Below are positions 10,801 to 21,294 of a DNA stretch of 64,000 nucleotides, in pieces. The DNA lies in assembly GCA_032718475.1 (NCBI GenBank), contig JAUCBJ010007042.1, positions 1 to 64,000 of the forward strand, written 5' to 3'. This DNA comes from Nemertoderma westbladi. Its lineage: Eukaryota; Xenacoelomorpha; Nemertodermatida; Nemertodermatidae. Numbering within the stretch: position 1 is the stretch's first letter; every line of letters begins with the position of its first letter. The notes under the pieces are model-generated. The model made no database searches, had not been told where the DNA came from, and was given only the letters and a program-made list of their open reading frames with translations. The position numbers and the translations under genes are program-made.

Positions 10801-12189
10801 GTATTGTTTCCACGAGTGTAACTATGTAGGCCTCCGACAGGGAGGTGTCAGTGGTGCTGGTATTGTTTCCACGAGTGTAACTACGTAGGCCTCCGACAGG
10901 GAGGTGTCAGTGGTGCTGGTATTGTTTCCACGAGTGTAACTATGTAGGCCTCCGACAGGGAGGTGTCAGTGGTGCTGGTATTGTTTCCACGAGTGTAACT
11001 ATGTAGGCCTCCGACAGGGAGGTGTCAGTGGGGCTGGTATTGTTTCCACGAGTGTAACTATGTAGGCCTCCGACAGGGAGGTGTCAGTGGTGCTGGTATT
11101 GTTTCCACGAGTGTAACTATGTAGGCCTCCGACAGGGAGGTGTCAGTGGTGCTGGTATTGTTTCCACGAGTGTAACTATGTAGGCCTCCGACAGGGAGGT
11201 GTCAGTGGTGCTGGTATTGTTTCCACGAGTGTAACTACGTAGGCCTCCGACAGGGAGGTGTCAGTGGTGCTGGTATTGTTTCCACGAGTGTAACTATGTA
11301 GGCCTCCGACAGGGAGGTGTCAGTGGTGCTGGTATTGTTTCCACGAGTGTAACTATGTAGGCCTCCGACAGGGAGGTGTCAGTGGTGCTGGTATTGTTTC
11401 CACGAGTGTAACTACGTAGGCCTCCGACAGGGAGGTGTCAGTGGTGCTGGTATTGTTTCCACGAGTGTAACTATGTAGGCCTCCGACAGGGAGGTGTCAG
11501 TGGTGCTGGTATTGTTTCCACGAGTGTAACTACGTAGGCCTCCGACAGGGAGGTGTCAGTGGTGCTGGTATTGTTTCCACGAGTGTAACTATGTAGGCCT
11601 CCGACAGGGAGGTGTCAGTGGTGCTGGTATTGTTTCCACGAGTGTAACTATGTAGGCCTCCGACAGGGAGGTGTCAGTGGTGCTGGTATTGTTTCCACGA
11701 GTGTAACTACGCAGGCCTCCGACAGGGAGGTGTCAGTGGTGCTGGTATTGTTTCCACGTTTGCATAATGTACTCCAATAGAAGTGATATAAATACTAACA
11801 CTCGCTTCCGTTTTTACATTGTTGGGACCTCGTCCGTTTATAAATTTACTTAAGCCAGATAATAGTGATTCATCTGCCTTCGCTTACTATTATGTGTCTA
11901 ATGTTCTAGCGAGAAATATAATTTCTGTCTGGGATGATTGATACTTTATAAACAGTGTGTGTGTAGGACTTACTAAACAGTATCGATGAATATTATAAAC
12001 TATAATATGGCAATTCATCGAATTAATAACAATTTAAGATTGTATCGTTTTATTGAATAAAGTTATTATTTGTATTACTTTATTTACATTATTATTTTAC
12101 CTCTATTTTAATTACTTTACAGGTCAACGTCTTCCTTCAAGGGATCAAAGACCCGACCAAAATCCAGCAACGATTCGCTCCATAAGTGA
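4546..12189 (+). CDS. CCP110: CCP110-like centriolar capping protein, C-terminal part (six exons)
   Basis: Joined coding exons are 4546-4800, 4931-5152, 8868-8987, 9277-9359, 10035-10403 and 12123-12189, the last with stop TGA at 12187-12189. All introns are GT-AG and all phases match (0, 0, 0, 2, 2). The product matches the C-terminal third of animal CCP110/CP110. It has an IQ-like segment (AQIRGYLVRRLL), then TIKDTKEFVLNF corresponding to the vertebrate QTVQDTMEFI block, then LRSSLQEVHDIFF corresponding to LRAALYGIHDIFF. A basic, Ser-rich tail follows. CP110 with CEP97 caps the distal ends of centrioles, controls centriole length and blocks premature cilium formation; this role is known of the family and inferred here. 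Earlier exons lie left of the window beyond the 56-bp array. Identification rests on remembered family motifs, without a database search. Confidence 0.82.
4801..4930 (+). other. Short CCP110 intron with 25-nt poly-G tract
   Basis: A 130-bp intron lies between GTTAGT and ttattattttag. It contains an uninterrupted run of 25 G at 4849-4873. It is the only intron in the gene without a tandem array or long unique sequence, and it suggests that ancestral introns here were around 100 bp. Confidence 0.8.
4931..5152 (+). CDS. CCP110: CCP110 exon b with IQ-like motif
   Basis: The exon is 222 nt (74 codons) and phase 0 on both sides. It encodes VAQDPEINGLVSKAQAQIRG onward, with an IQ-like basic helix (residues about 14-27) typical of calmodulin binding, then the conserved TIKDTKEFVLNF block. 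The exon ends ARAVAQ, and its last bases gctgtagcgcag abut the donor gtgagt at 5153. That same junction is reiterated in the following array. Confidence 0.85.
5153..8685 (+). repeat. 59-bp minisatellite of splice-donor copies in a CCP110 intron
   Basis: About 60 head-to-tail copies of a 59-bp unit start exactly at the intron donor. Each unit ends gctgttgtagctcag and the next begins gtgagtagag, so every junction repeats the authentic exon end plus donor (gctgtagcgcag|gtgagt). The unit also carries a 7-bp inverted repeat (gtggtag, loop ggaggt, ctaccac). Copies vary mildly: some junctions read ctcaag|tgagt, others ctcag|gcgagt, and a few units have small deletions (for example near 7266 and 8551). 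The intron continues as unique sequence to the acceptor at 8867. Confidence 0.95.
8868..8987 (+). CDS. CCP110: CCP110 exon c, most conserved block
   Basis: The exon is 120 nt (40 codons) and phase 0. Its acceptor is cttgtttttattttag ending at 8867 and its donor is GTAGGT at 8988. It encodes LRSSLQEVHDIFFAWPIGRR and then a charged helix ending ERANK. The HDIFF core is the clearest match to vertebrate CCP110 and anchors the gene call. Confidence 0.85.
9042..9764. repeat. G and C homopolymer tracts in CCP110 introns
   Basis: Four tracts occur within 0.75 kb. They are G6-A-G16 at 9042-9064, C19 at 9130-9148, G19 at 9419-9437 and C22 at 9743-9764. Together with the 25-G run at 4849 they form a cluster of long G/C homopolymers in otherwise AT-rich introns. 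Lengths may be unreliable in an assembly. Confidence 0.85.
9277..9359 (+). CDS. CCP110: CCP110 exon d
   Basis: This 83-nt exon runs from the acceptor attttttaag (ending 9276) to the donor GTAAGT at 9360, ending in phase 2. It encodes VKANLAAKKKDGVSEATRRV and then MERKKQTS. It is Lys/Arg-rich and corresponds to the basic stretch after the HDIFF block in family members. The exon begins GTAAAG, but reading it as coding keeps the frame open on both sides. Confidence 0.72.
10035..10403 (+). CDS. CCP110: CCP110 exon e, Ser-rich tail
   Basis: The exon is 369 nt; acceptor ctgttcttag ends at 10034 and donor GTTAGT is at 10404. It completes a split Ser codon and ends with two bases of an Arg codon. 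It encodes a low-complexity, basic, Ser/Asn-rich tail (NGRPLTSPCLQQQQRP to SSPIHSNSLR) with repeated KRP/KPIR motifs. The family tail is poorly conserved, so membership rests on frame and splice continuity. Confidence 0.72.
10639..11758 (+). repeat. Second 59-bp minisatellite, last CCP110 intron
   Basis: Nineteen copies of a 59-bp unit (gtgtaactatgtaggcctcc and 39 more bases), almost invariant except tatg/tacg at one site, fill the middle of the final intron. Each unit contains ggcctccgacagggaggtgt, which can fold as a hairpin (cctcc/ggagg). Length and the agggaggt core at unit positions 24-31 match the first 59-bp array. I see no copy of the flanking exon edges here. Confidence 0.93.
12123..12189 (+). 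CDS. CCP110: CCP110 terminal coding exon
   Basis: The acceptor is ttactttacag, ending at 12122. The first base completes an Arg codon, followed by 21 codons (STSSFKGSKTRPKSSNDSLH K) and TGA at 12187-12189. The short Ser/Lys-rich tail continues the composition of the previous exon. Confidence 0.7.
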
Positions 12190-12545
12190 TCCGGGAGAGG
12201 CCGCTGGATTACCGTAGTCTGTCCGCGGACCATCCCACCGGTGTTCCTCAGGTGTGACATCGTAGCCCGAAACTATTGGGACTTATATTTGTTCTCCTAT
12301 TCAACCTTTCGGTTGCTTCGTGAATTTAAAGTTGTTAAGTTGTTCGATAATTAATTTCCCTAATATCCACTTTTGGGGCTTTGGGAGGCATTTTGCGCAG
12401 GTAAACGTGGCAAACGGTTTTTGTCACGGCCAAGTTACGTATTTCACGTTGTTTTCATTCATCAATCTATCCGAATTCAGTTTAAATAATGTTGTATCAC
12501 TATGGCCATCTCCATCAATTAAATAAATGTCACGGGGTTATGCTG
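12190..12545 (+). other. Probable CCP110 3' UTR
   Basis: AT-rich sequence follows the stop codon to a canonical AATAAA at 12522-12527 in the same orientation. A 68-codon frame within it (12320-12526) shows no recognisable motif and is not called a gene. Confidence 0.6.
12522..12527 (+). promoter_or_regulatory. Poly(A) signal AATAAA for the CCP110 gene
   Basis: This is the first canonical AATAAA after the TGA at 12187, 335 bases downstream. Transcript cleavage is expected within the next 10-30 bases. Confidence 0.55.
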
Positions 12546-12861
12546 TCTTTGTTATCAAAATCATGACAGCGGGAGAGATCATGATAAACGGGTAAAACCG
12601 ATCAATCGTTAAAAAAGCAACCATCAACCAATTGTTAAAAACATTTAGTCGTTTTGGTTATTAGCAAAATGTTTAATTTAAGTTGTATTTAATATGTCGC
12701 TAATTTTAGTTTATGTGTCTTCTATCTTCCTTTACACTAATTCTTGTACTTTTATCGTACAAATACTTTCACTTTAAGTGCATTATTTTATGATCTTTAA
12801 CTTAATTTTGCGACATATTAATTGCGATGAAATAGTCTAGATATAAATTAGATTTTCAACA

Positions 12862-14649
12862 GGGTTTATGAGCACTTGGTTTCTAACGATATGTTTTAGG
12901 GTGTATGAGCACTTGGTTTATTTAGTCAGGGTGTATGAGCACTTGGTTTCTAACGATATGTTTTAGGGTGTATGAGCACTTGGTTTATTTAGTCAGGGTG
13001 TATGAGCACTTGGTTTCTAACGATATGTTTTATGGTGTATGATCACTTGGTTTATTTAGTCAGGGTGTATGAGCACTTGGTTTCTAACGATATGTTTTAG
13101 GGTGTATGAGCACTTGGTTTCTAACGATATGTTTTAGGGTGTATGAGCACTTGGTTTCTAACGATATGTTTTAGGGTGTATGAGCACTTGGTTTCTAACG
13201 ATATGTTTTAGGGTGTATGAGCACTTGGTTTCTAACGATATGTTTTAGGGTGTATGAGCACTTGGTTTATTTAGTCAGGGTGTATGAGCACTTGGTTTCT
13301 AACGATATGTTTTAGGGTGTATGAGCACTTGGTTTCTAACGATATGTTTTAGGGTGTATGAGCACTTGGTTTCTAACGATATGTTTTAGGGTGTATGAGC
13401 ACTTGGTTTATTTAGTCAGGGTGTATGAGCACTTGGTTTCTAACGATATGTTTTATGGTGTATGAGCACTTGGTTTATTTAGTCAGGGTGTATGAGCACT
13501 TGGTTTCTAACGATATGTTTTAGGGTGTATGATCACTTGGTTTCTAACGATATGTTTTAGGGTGTATGAGCACTTGGTTTCTAACGATATGTTTTAGGGT
13601 GTATGAGCACTTGGTTTCTAACGATATGTTTTAGGGTGTATGAGCACTTGGTTTCTAACGATATGTTTTAGGGTGTATGAGCACTTGGTTTCTAACGATA
13701 TGTTTTAGGGTGTATGAGCACTTGGTTTATTTAGTCAGGGTGTATGAGCACTTGGTTTCTAACGATATGTTTTAGGGTGTATGAGCACTTGGTTTCTAAC
13801 GATATGTTTTATGGTGTATGATCACTTGGTTTATTTAGTCAGGGTGTATGAGCACTTGGTTTCTAACGATATGTTTTAGGGTGTATGAGCACTTGGTTTC
13901 TAACGATATGTTTTAGGGTGTATGAGCACTTGGTTTCTAACGATATGTTTTAGGGTGTATGAGCACTTGGTTTCTAACGATATGTTTTAGGGTGTATGAG
14001 CACTTGGTTTCTAACGATATGTTTTAGGGTGTATGAGCACTTGGTTTATTTAGTCAGGGTGTATGAGCACTTGGTTTCTAACGATATGTTTTAGGGTGTA
14101 TGAGCACTTGGTTTCTAACGATATGTTTTAGGGTGTATGAGCACTTGGTTTCTAACGATATGTTTTAGGGTGTATGAGCACTTGGTTTCTAACGATATGT
14201 TTTAGGGTGTATGAGCACTTGGTTTATTTAGTCAGGGTGTATGAGCACTTGGTTTCTAACGATATGTTTTAGGGTGTATGAGCACTTGGTTTATTTAGTC
14301 AGGGTGTATGAGCACTTGGTTTCTAACGATATGTTTTATGGTGTATGAGCACTTGGTTTATTTAGTCAGGGTGTATGAGCACTTGGTTTCTAACGATATG
14401 TTTTAGGGTGTATGAGCACTTGGTTTCTAACGATATGTTTTAGGGTGTATGAGCACTTGGTTTCTAACGATATGTTTTAGGGTGTATGAGCACTTGGTTT
14501 CTAACGATATGTTTTAGGGTGTATGAGCACTTGGTTTATTTAGTCAGGGTGTATGAGCACTTGGTTTCTAACGATATGTTTTAGGGTGTATGAGCACTTG
14601 GTTTATTTAGTCAGGGTGTATGAGCACTTGGTTTCTAACGATATGTTTT
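12862..14649 (+). repeat. Mixed 37-bp/30-bp minisatellite with branch-point and acceptor-like units
   Basis: About 50 units share gggtgtatgagcacttggtt. They end in one of two ways: tctaacgatatgtttta (37-bp unit) or tatttagtca (30-bp unit), interspersed in blocks. The 37-bp unit reads ttctaacgatatgttttag before ggtgtatg, which looks like an intron branch point (ctaac) followed by a 3' splice site. No exon is visible at either border. The array lies just beyond the CCP110 poly(A) signal. Confidence 0.93.
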
Positions 14650-15631
14650 CAATTCAGCTTCTTTCCATATTTGTTTAGATTCTTTCAGCTATATGACGTC
14701 ACCATCTATACTACTGTATATCTAACCTGGTTTATTTACTAGTAATATTATTTATGCTGCCGATTTATTAGGTCTATCTATGTACATGCATGTGCATAGC
14801 AACATACATGGGCAACATGTATTAATTAATTGTATTAAACTGACTAACAAACTGGCTTCCTACTTTTATTCTAACACATTAAACTATTAAAATTAATTTA
14901 AAGAAAAAAACATAAAAACAAATAAATAAATATAAATTAAATAATGAGTTCACCGTCACGGGTGTCGATTACGAGTTTTTCTCAAATACTAATTTCTCTA
15001 AGTAACGGATCGAGATTTTCTAGCAGACGTAAATTTTGCGTTTCGAAAAATATTCAGAATTTTTTAATTTTTCCTATACTAGAATTTTCACTTACACAGT
15101 TTTTTCACCGTTATAATGTGTGACTTTGATTTTTAATAATAAAGTTGTGAATTAAATATATATATATAATTATTATTATTATATATATTTATTATTATAT
15201 ATAATTAAATATATATAAAATAATTTTGTGAATTTCATATAATTATTCTTAACGTAAATATATTTACAGAAATGCAATGTTTATTATTGATATTTCCTTT
15301 ACCTTGCCTTATATCTTAGCCTTAATAAATGCCGGGTGCTAACTTATAAAACTATAGGGTACACAGTAAATATTAATATGAGGTGTGTGGTACCGTGAGG
15401 AGGGATGCTTCTGGGGTACCATAATATTATAACCATTGTTTTGTATCATAATCTTTAGTCCATTCTTGTATTTATATAGTCTAAAAGTCTTCCCCATATA
15501 TTTCGGGTAGAGAAAAAAAACGAAATTTTGGAAATTGAAAGACATTTAAGAAAAGATTTCTCTGGTACAATATTAAGTCGTATATCAACAATATCAGATA
15601 TCAAACATTAGTAAGATGTTTGAGATGCTGA
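14650..15631. other. AT-rich intergenic sequence
   Basis: There is no open frame with recognisable features. The segment has TA-rich microsatellite-like sequence around 15155-15215. A 68-codon frame at 15339-15545 (- strand) has no identifiable motif. Confidence 0.6.
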
Positions 15632-18600
15632 TTTTTTGCGAACTTACATTGCACCAAGACATCTCTTCGTCGTGTGGAGCTGTTTTTTTGCGAACTTACA
15701 TTGCACCAAGACATCTCTTCGTCGTGTGGAGCTTTTTTTGCGAACTTACATTGCACCAAGACATCTCTTCGTCGTGTGCAGCTTTTTTTGCGAACTTACA
15801 TTGCACCAAGACATCTCTTCGTCGTGTGGAGCTTTTTTTGCGAACTTACATTGCACCAAGACATCTCTTCGTCGTGTGGAGCTGTTTTTTTGCGAACTTA
15901 CATTGCACCAAGACATCTCTTCGTCGTGTGGAGCTTTTTTTGCGAACTTACATTGCACCAAGACATCTCTTCGTCGTGTGGAGCTGTTTTTTGCGAACTT
16001 ACATTGCACCAATCTTCGTCGTGTGGAGCTGTTTTGCGAACTTACATTGCACCAAGACATCTCTTCGTCGTGTGGAGCTTTTTTTGCGAACTTACATTGC
16101 ACCAAGACATCTCTTCGTCGTGTGGAGCTTTTTTTGCGAACTTACATTGCACCAAGACATCTCTTCGTCGTGTGGAGCTTTTTTTGCGAACTTACATTGC
16201 ACCAAGACATCTCTTCGTCGTGTGGAGCTTTTTTTGCGAACTTACATTGCACCAAGACATCTCTTCGTCGTGTGGAGCTTTTTTTGCGAACTTACATTGC
16301 ACCAAGACATCTCTTCGTCGTGTGGAGCTTTTTTTGCGAACTTACATTGCACCAAGACATCTCTTCGTCGTATGGAGCTTTTTTTGCGAACTTACATTGC
16401 ACCAAGACATCTCTTCGTCGTGTGGAGCTTTTTTTGCGAACTTACATTGCACCAAGACATCTCTTCGTCGTGTGGAGCTGTTTTTTGCGAACTTACATTG
16501 CACCAAGACATCTCTTCGTCGTGTGGAGCTTTTTTTTTGCGAACTTACATTGCACCAAGACATCTCTTCGTCGTGTGGAGCTTTTTTTGCGAACTTACAT
16601 TGCACCAAGACATCTCTTCGTCGTGTGGAGCTTTTTTTGCGAACTTACATTGCACCAAGACATCTCTTCGTCGTGTGGAGCTGTTTTTTTGCGAACTTAC
16701 ATTGCACCAAGACATCTCTTCGTCGTGTGGAGCTTTTTTTGCGAACTTACATTGCACCAAGACATCTCTTCGTCGTGTGGAGCTGTTTTTTTGCGAACTT
16801 ACATTGCACCAATCTTCGTCGTGTGGAGCTGTTTTGCGAACTTACATTGCACCAAGACATCTCTTCGTCGTGTGGAGCTTTTTTTGCGAACTTACATTGC
16901 ACCAAGACATCTCTTCGTCGTGTGGAGCTTTTTTTGCGAACTTACATTGCACCAAGACATCTCTTCGTCGTGTGGAGCTTTTTTTGCGAACTTACATTGC
17001 ACCAAGACATCTCTTCGTCGTGTGGAGCTGTTTTTTGCGAACTTACATTGCACCAAGACATCTCTTCGTCGTGTGGAGCTTTTTTTGCGAACTTACATTG
17101 CACCAAGACATCTCTTCGTCGTGTGGAGCTTTTTTTTGCGAACTTACATTGCACCAAGACATCTCTTCGTCGTGTGGAGCTGTTTTGCGAACTTACATTG
17201 CACCAAGACATCTCTTCGTCGTGTGGAGCTGTTTTTTTGCGAACTTACATTGCACCAAGACATCTCTTCGTCGTATGGAGCTTTTTTTGCGAACTTACAT
17301 TGCACCAAGACATCTCTTCGTCGTGTGGAGCTGTTTTTTTGCGAACTTACATTGCACCAATCTTCGTCGTGTGGAGCTGTTTTGCGAACTTACATTGCAC
17401 CAAGACATCTCTTCGTCGTGTGGAGCTTTTTTTGCGAACTTACATTGCACCAAGACATCTCTTCGTCGTGTGCAGCTTTTTTTGCGAACTTACATTGCAC
17501 CAAGACATCTCTTCGTCGTGTGCAGCTTTTTTTTGCGAACTTACATTGCACCAAGACATCTCTTCGTCGTGTGGAGCTGTTTTTTGCGAACTTACATTGC
17601 ACCAAGACATCTCTTCGTCGTGTGGAGCTGTTTTGCGAACTTACATTGCACCAAGACATCTCTTCGTCGTGTGGAGCTGTTTTGCGAACTTACATTGCAC
17701 CAAGACATCTCTTCGTCGTGTGGAGCTTTTTTTGCGAACTTACATTGCACCAAGACATCTCTTCGTCGTGTGCAGCTTTTTTTTTGCGAACTTACATTGC
17801 ACCAAGACATCTCTTCGTCGTGTGGAGCTTTTTTTGCGAACTTACATTGCACCAAGACATCTCTTCGTCGTGTGGAGCTGTTTTGCGAACTTACATTGCA
17901 CCAAGACATCTCTTCGTCGTGTGGAGCTTTTTTGCGAACTTACATTGCACCAAGACATCTCTTCGTCGTGTGCAGCTTTTTTTGCGAACTTACATTGCAC
18001 CAAGACATCTCTTCGTCGTGTGCAGCTTTTTTTGCGAACTTACATTGCACCAAGACATCTCTTCGTCGTGTGGAGCTGTTTTGCGAACTTACATTGCACC
18101 AAGACATCTCTTCGTCGTGTGGAGCTTTTTTTGCGAACTTACATTGCACCAAGACATCTCTTCGTCGTGTGGAGCTTTTTTTGCGAACTTACATTGCACC
18201 AAGACATCTCTTCGTCGTGTGGAGCTGTTTTTTTGCGAACTTACATTGCACCAAGACATCTCTTCGTCGTGTGGAGCTGTTTTTTGCGAACTTACATTGC
18301 ACCAAGACATCTCTTCGTCGTATGGAGCTTTTTTTGCGAACTTACATTGCACCAAGACATCTCTTCGTCGTGTGCAGCTTTTTTTTGCGAACTTACATTG
18401 CACCAAGACATCTCTTCGTCGTGTGGAGCTGTTTTGCGAACTTACATTGCACCAAGACATCTCTTCGTCGTGTGGAGCTTTTTTTGCGAACTTACATTGC
18501 ACCAAGACATCTCTTCGTCGTGTGGAGCTTTTTTTGCGAACTTACATTGCACCAAGACATCTCTTCGTCGTGTGCAGCTTTTTTTTGCGAACTTACATTG

Positions 18601-19062
18601 CACCAAGACATCTCTTCGTCGTGTGGAGCTGTTTTGCGAACTTACATTGCACCAAGACATCTCTTCGTCGTGTGGAGCTTTTTTTGCGAACTTACATTGC
18701 ACCAAGACATCTCTTCGTCGTGTGGAGCTTTTTTGCGAACTTACATTGCACCAAGACATCTCTTCGTCGTGTGGAGCTGTTTTGCGAACTTACATTGCAC
18801 CAAGACATCTCTTCGTCGTGTGCAGCTGTTTTTTGCGAACTTACATTGCACCAAGACATCTCTTCGTCGTGTGGAGCTGTTTTGCGAACTTACATTGCAC
18901 CAAGACATCTCTTCGTCGTGTGGAGCTTTTTTTTTGCGAACTTACATTGCACCAAGACATCTCTTCGTCGTGTGCAGCTTTTTTTGCGAACTTACATTGC
19001 ACCAAGACATCTCTTCGTCGTGTGGAGCTTTTTTTGCGAACTTACATTGCACCAAGACATCT
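15632..19062 (+). repeat. About 50-bp minisatellite with variable poly-T, stop-free in three frames
   Basis: Nearly 70 copies of gcgaacttacattgcaccaa plus gacatctcttcgtcgtgtggagc are separated by T-runs of about 4-9. The unit has no stop codon in any forward frame, so three overlapping frames of more than 1,150 codons span the array. They encode the same peptides in rotation because T-run length shifts the frame. Occasional units lack agacatctc (for example near 16010, 16810 and 17358). On the - strand every unit contains caat|gtaagt, a consensus splice donor. There is no evidence that this is a protein gene. Confidence 0.93.
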
Positions 19063-19564
19063 TTTCTCGATGGTTTTGGTTTCCAAACTTTATATGTTTT
19101 GCTCCAACCGATTTTATATAATTTTTAATTAATAAATAATTCAATCATCCTTTTGGTGCCCTTTATTTATCTTCCTCATATTACAATCATTTAGTCCACT
19201 TGTATATTTGAATACTAATTAATTATTTAGTTTGTATTTTTTAGGTCTTTATACTTACTCTGTATAATATCTTTCTGATAATTATATATATTATTGCTAA
19301 TAATAAATTGTAAACAGCTAAATTACTCTGATGAGGTTATAAACTTTTAATTAATTAAGTAACTTAATTGTTATTATTGATTTCTCCACCATAATCAATA
19401 TTATTAAATTAAATGATTTATTAACCCGCAAATTCTTCAATTGAAATTCTTCAGGTAACCTGTGGTCTATGGTGGCCCATCGAGCAAAAAAACAGGCAAA
19501 TACCACCACCATAGTGGTGGTATTTGTAAAAGATTTTTCGCGCCTCCTTTGGCAACAATACAAA
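19063..19564. other. AT-rich flank with a 13-bp perfect inverted repeat
   Basis: Intergenic sequence contains a hairpin at 19497-19526, with arms caaataccaccac and gtggtggtatttg separated by cata. The segment ends in AATACAAA (19557-19564), the left copy of the target-site duplication of the next element. No gene is seen. Confidence 0.7.
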
Positions 19565-19627
19565 GGCCCATGTGAACTTTCCCAGAGTGCCCAGGAAAGT
19601 CGAAATAAAATGGGTCAACATTTGTTT

Positions 19628-20094
19628 AAAGGGGTGGGTAGGTGGGTGGGTGGCTTGGTCGGTCGGACGGTTGGTCGGTCGGTCGGTGGGAAGGTGGGAA
19701 GATGGGGATATGGGAAGGTGGGAATGTAGGAAGATGGGAATGTGGGAAGATGGGACTGTGGGAATATGGGAATGTGGAAAGGTGGGAATGTGGGAAGGTG
19801 GGTGGGAATGTAGGAAGATGGGAATGTGGGAAGGTGGATGGGAATGTGGGAATGCGGGAAGTTGGGTGGGAATGTAGGAAGATGGTTATGTGGGAAGTTG
19901 GGTGGGAATGTAGGAAGATGGGAATGTAGGAAGATGGGAAGATGGGAATGTGGGAAGATGGGAATGTGGGAAGATGGGTGGGAATGTGGGTGGGAATGTA
20001 GGAAGATGGGAATGTGGGAATATGAATGGGAATGTAGGAAGACGGAATGTAGGAAGATGGGAATGTAGCGAGATCGGAATGTGGGAAGATGGGA
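19628..20094 (+). repeat. G-rich minisatellite, left foldback arm
   Basis: Irregular short units of gggaatgtgggaagat and gggaatgtaggaagat recur with occasional gggtgggaatg. GGG triplets recur about every 5-8 bases, so the strand could form G-quadruplexes. The same motif occurs inverted at 21295-22440. Frames read across it (WECRKMGMWE type) are products of the repeat. Confidence 0.9.
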
Positions 20095-21290
20095 ATGGCG
20101 TTATTTTTACCTAACCAAAACAGGGAAAGGAGCAGGTTACAAAGGCGGGCTTTTCTAACCAAAACAATAAACGATATTGCTACCAATTGAGGGAGAGGAG
20201 ATGGTTAAAGAGGCGGGCTTTTCTAACCAAAACAATAAACGATATTGTTACCAATTGAGGGAAAGGTGCAGGTTACAGGGACGCTCTTTCTAACCAAAAC
20301 AATAAACGATGTTGTTACCAACTGAGGGAAAGGAGCACGTTACAGAGACGGGCTTTTCTAACCAAAACAATAAACGATATTGTTACCAATTGAGGGAAAG
20401 GAGCAGGTTACAGAGGCGGGCTTTTCTAACCAAAACAATAAACGAAATTGTTACCAATTGAGGTTAAGGTGCAGGTTACAGGGACGCTCTTTCTAACCAA
20501 AACAATAAACGATGTTGTTACCAATTGAGGGAAAGGAGCATGTTACAGGGATGCTCTTTCTAACCAAAACAATAAACGATGTTGTTACCAACTGAGGGAA
20601 AGGAGCACGTTACAGAGACGGGCTTTTCTAACCAATACAATAAACGATATTGTTACCAATTGAGGGAAAGGAGCAGGTTACAGAGGCGGGCTTTTCTAAC
20701 CAAAACAATAAACGAAATTGTTACCAATTGAGGGAAAGGTGCAGGTTACAGGGACGCTCTTTCTAACCAAAACAATAAACGATATTGTTACCAATTGAAG
20801 CAAAGGTGCAGGTTACAGCAGCGGGCATTTCTAACCAAAACAATAAACGTTGTTGTGTTGTTATCTACCAATTTAAGGAAAGGAGTAGGTTACAGCAGCG
20901 GGCATTTCTAACCAAAATAATAAACGTTGTTGTGTTGTTATCTACCAATTTAAGGAAAGGAGTAGGTTACAGAGGCGGCTTTTCTAAACGAAACAATAAA
21001 CTATGTTGTTACCATTTGAAGGAGAGGAGTAGTTTACAGAGGCGGCTTTTCAGAAAAAAACAATAAACTTTGTTTTTACCTACCAATTGAGAGAAAGGAG
21101 CAGGTCACAGCAGCGGGTATTTCTAACCAAAACAATAAACGTTGTTGTGTTGTTATCTACCAATTTAAGGAAAGGAGTAGGTTACAGAGGCGGGCTTTTC
21201 TAAACAAAACAATAAACGTTGTTTTTACCTACCAATTGAGGGAAAGGATCAGGTTACAGCAACTGGCTTTTCTATCCAAACAATATACAT
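20095..21290 (+). repeat. About 67-bp diverged array at the foldback loop
   Basis: About 18 diverged units share ctaaccaaaacaataaacga, then tattgttaccaattgaggga and aaggagcaggttacag. Spacing is 67-68 bp, with later units altered by small indels (ttgttgtgttgttatctacc). A lone partial copy occurs at 22541-22575. No gene is apparent. Confidence 0.88.
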
Positions 21291-21294
21291 TGTT

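Noticed and set aside
12862-14649. Telomere-like repeat because of tttaggg-like words
   Set aside because: The word ttttagggtg occurs once per 37-bp unit and is not a tandem TTAGGG tract.
15616-19132. Three overlapping forward frames of about 1,150-1,170 codons
   Set aside because: They are the same stop-free 50-bp repeat read in rotation; frame is not conserved between units and no domain or unique start exists.
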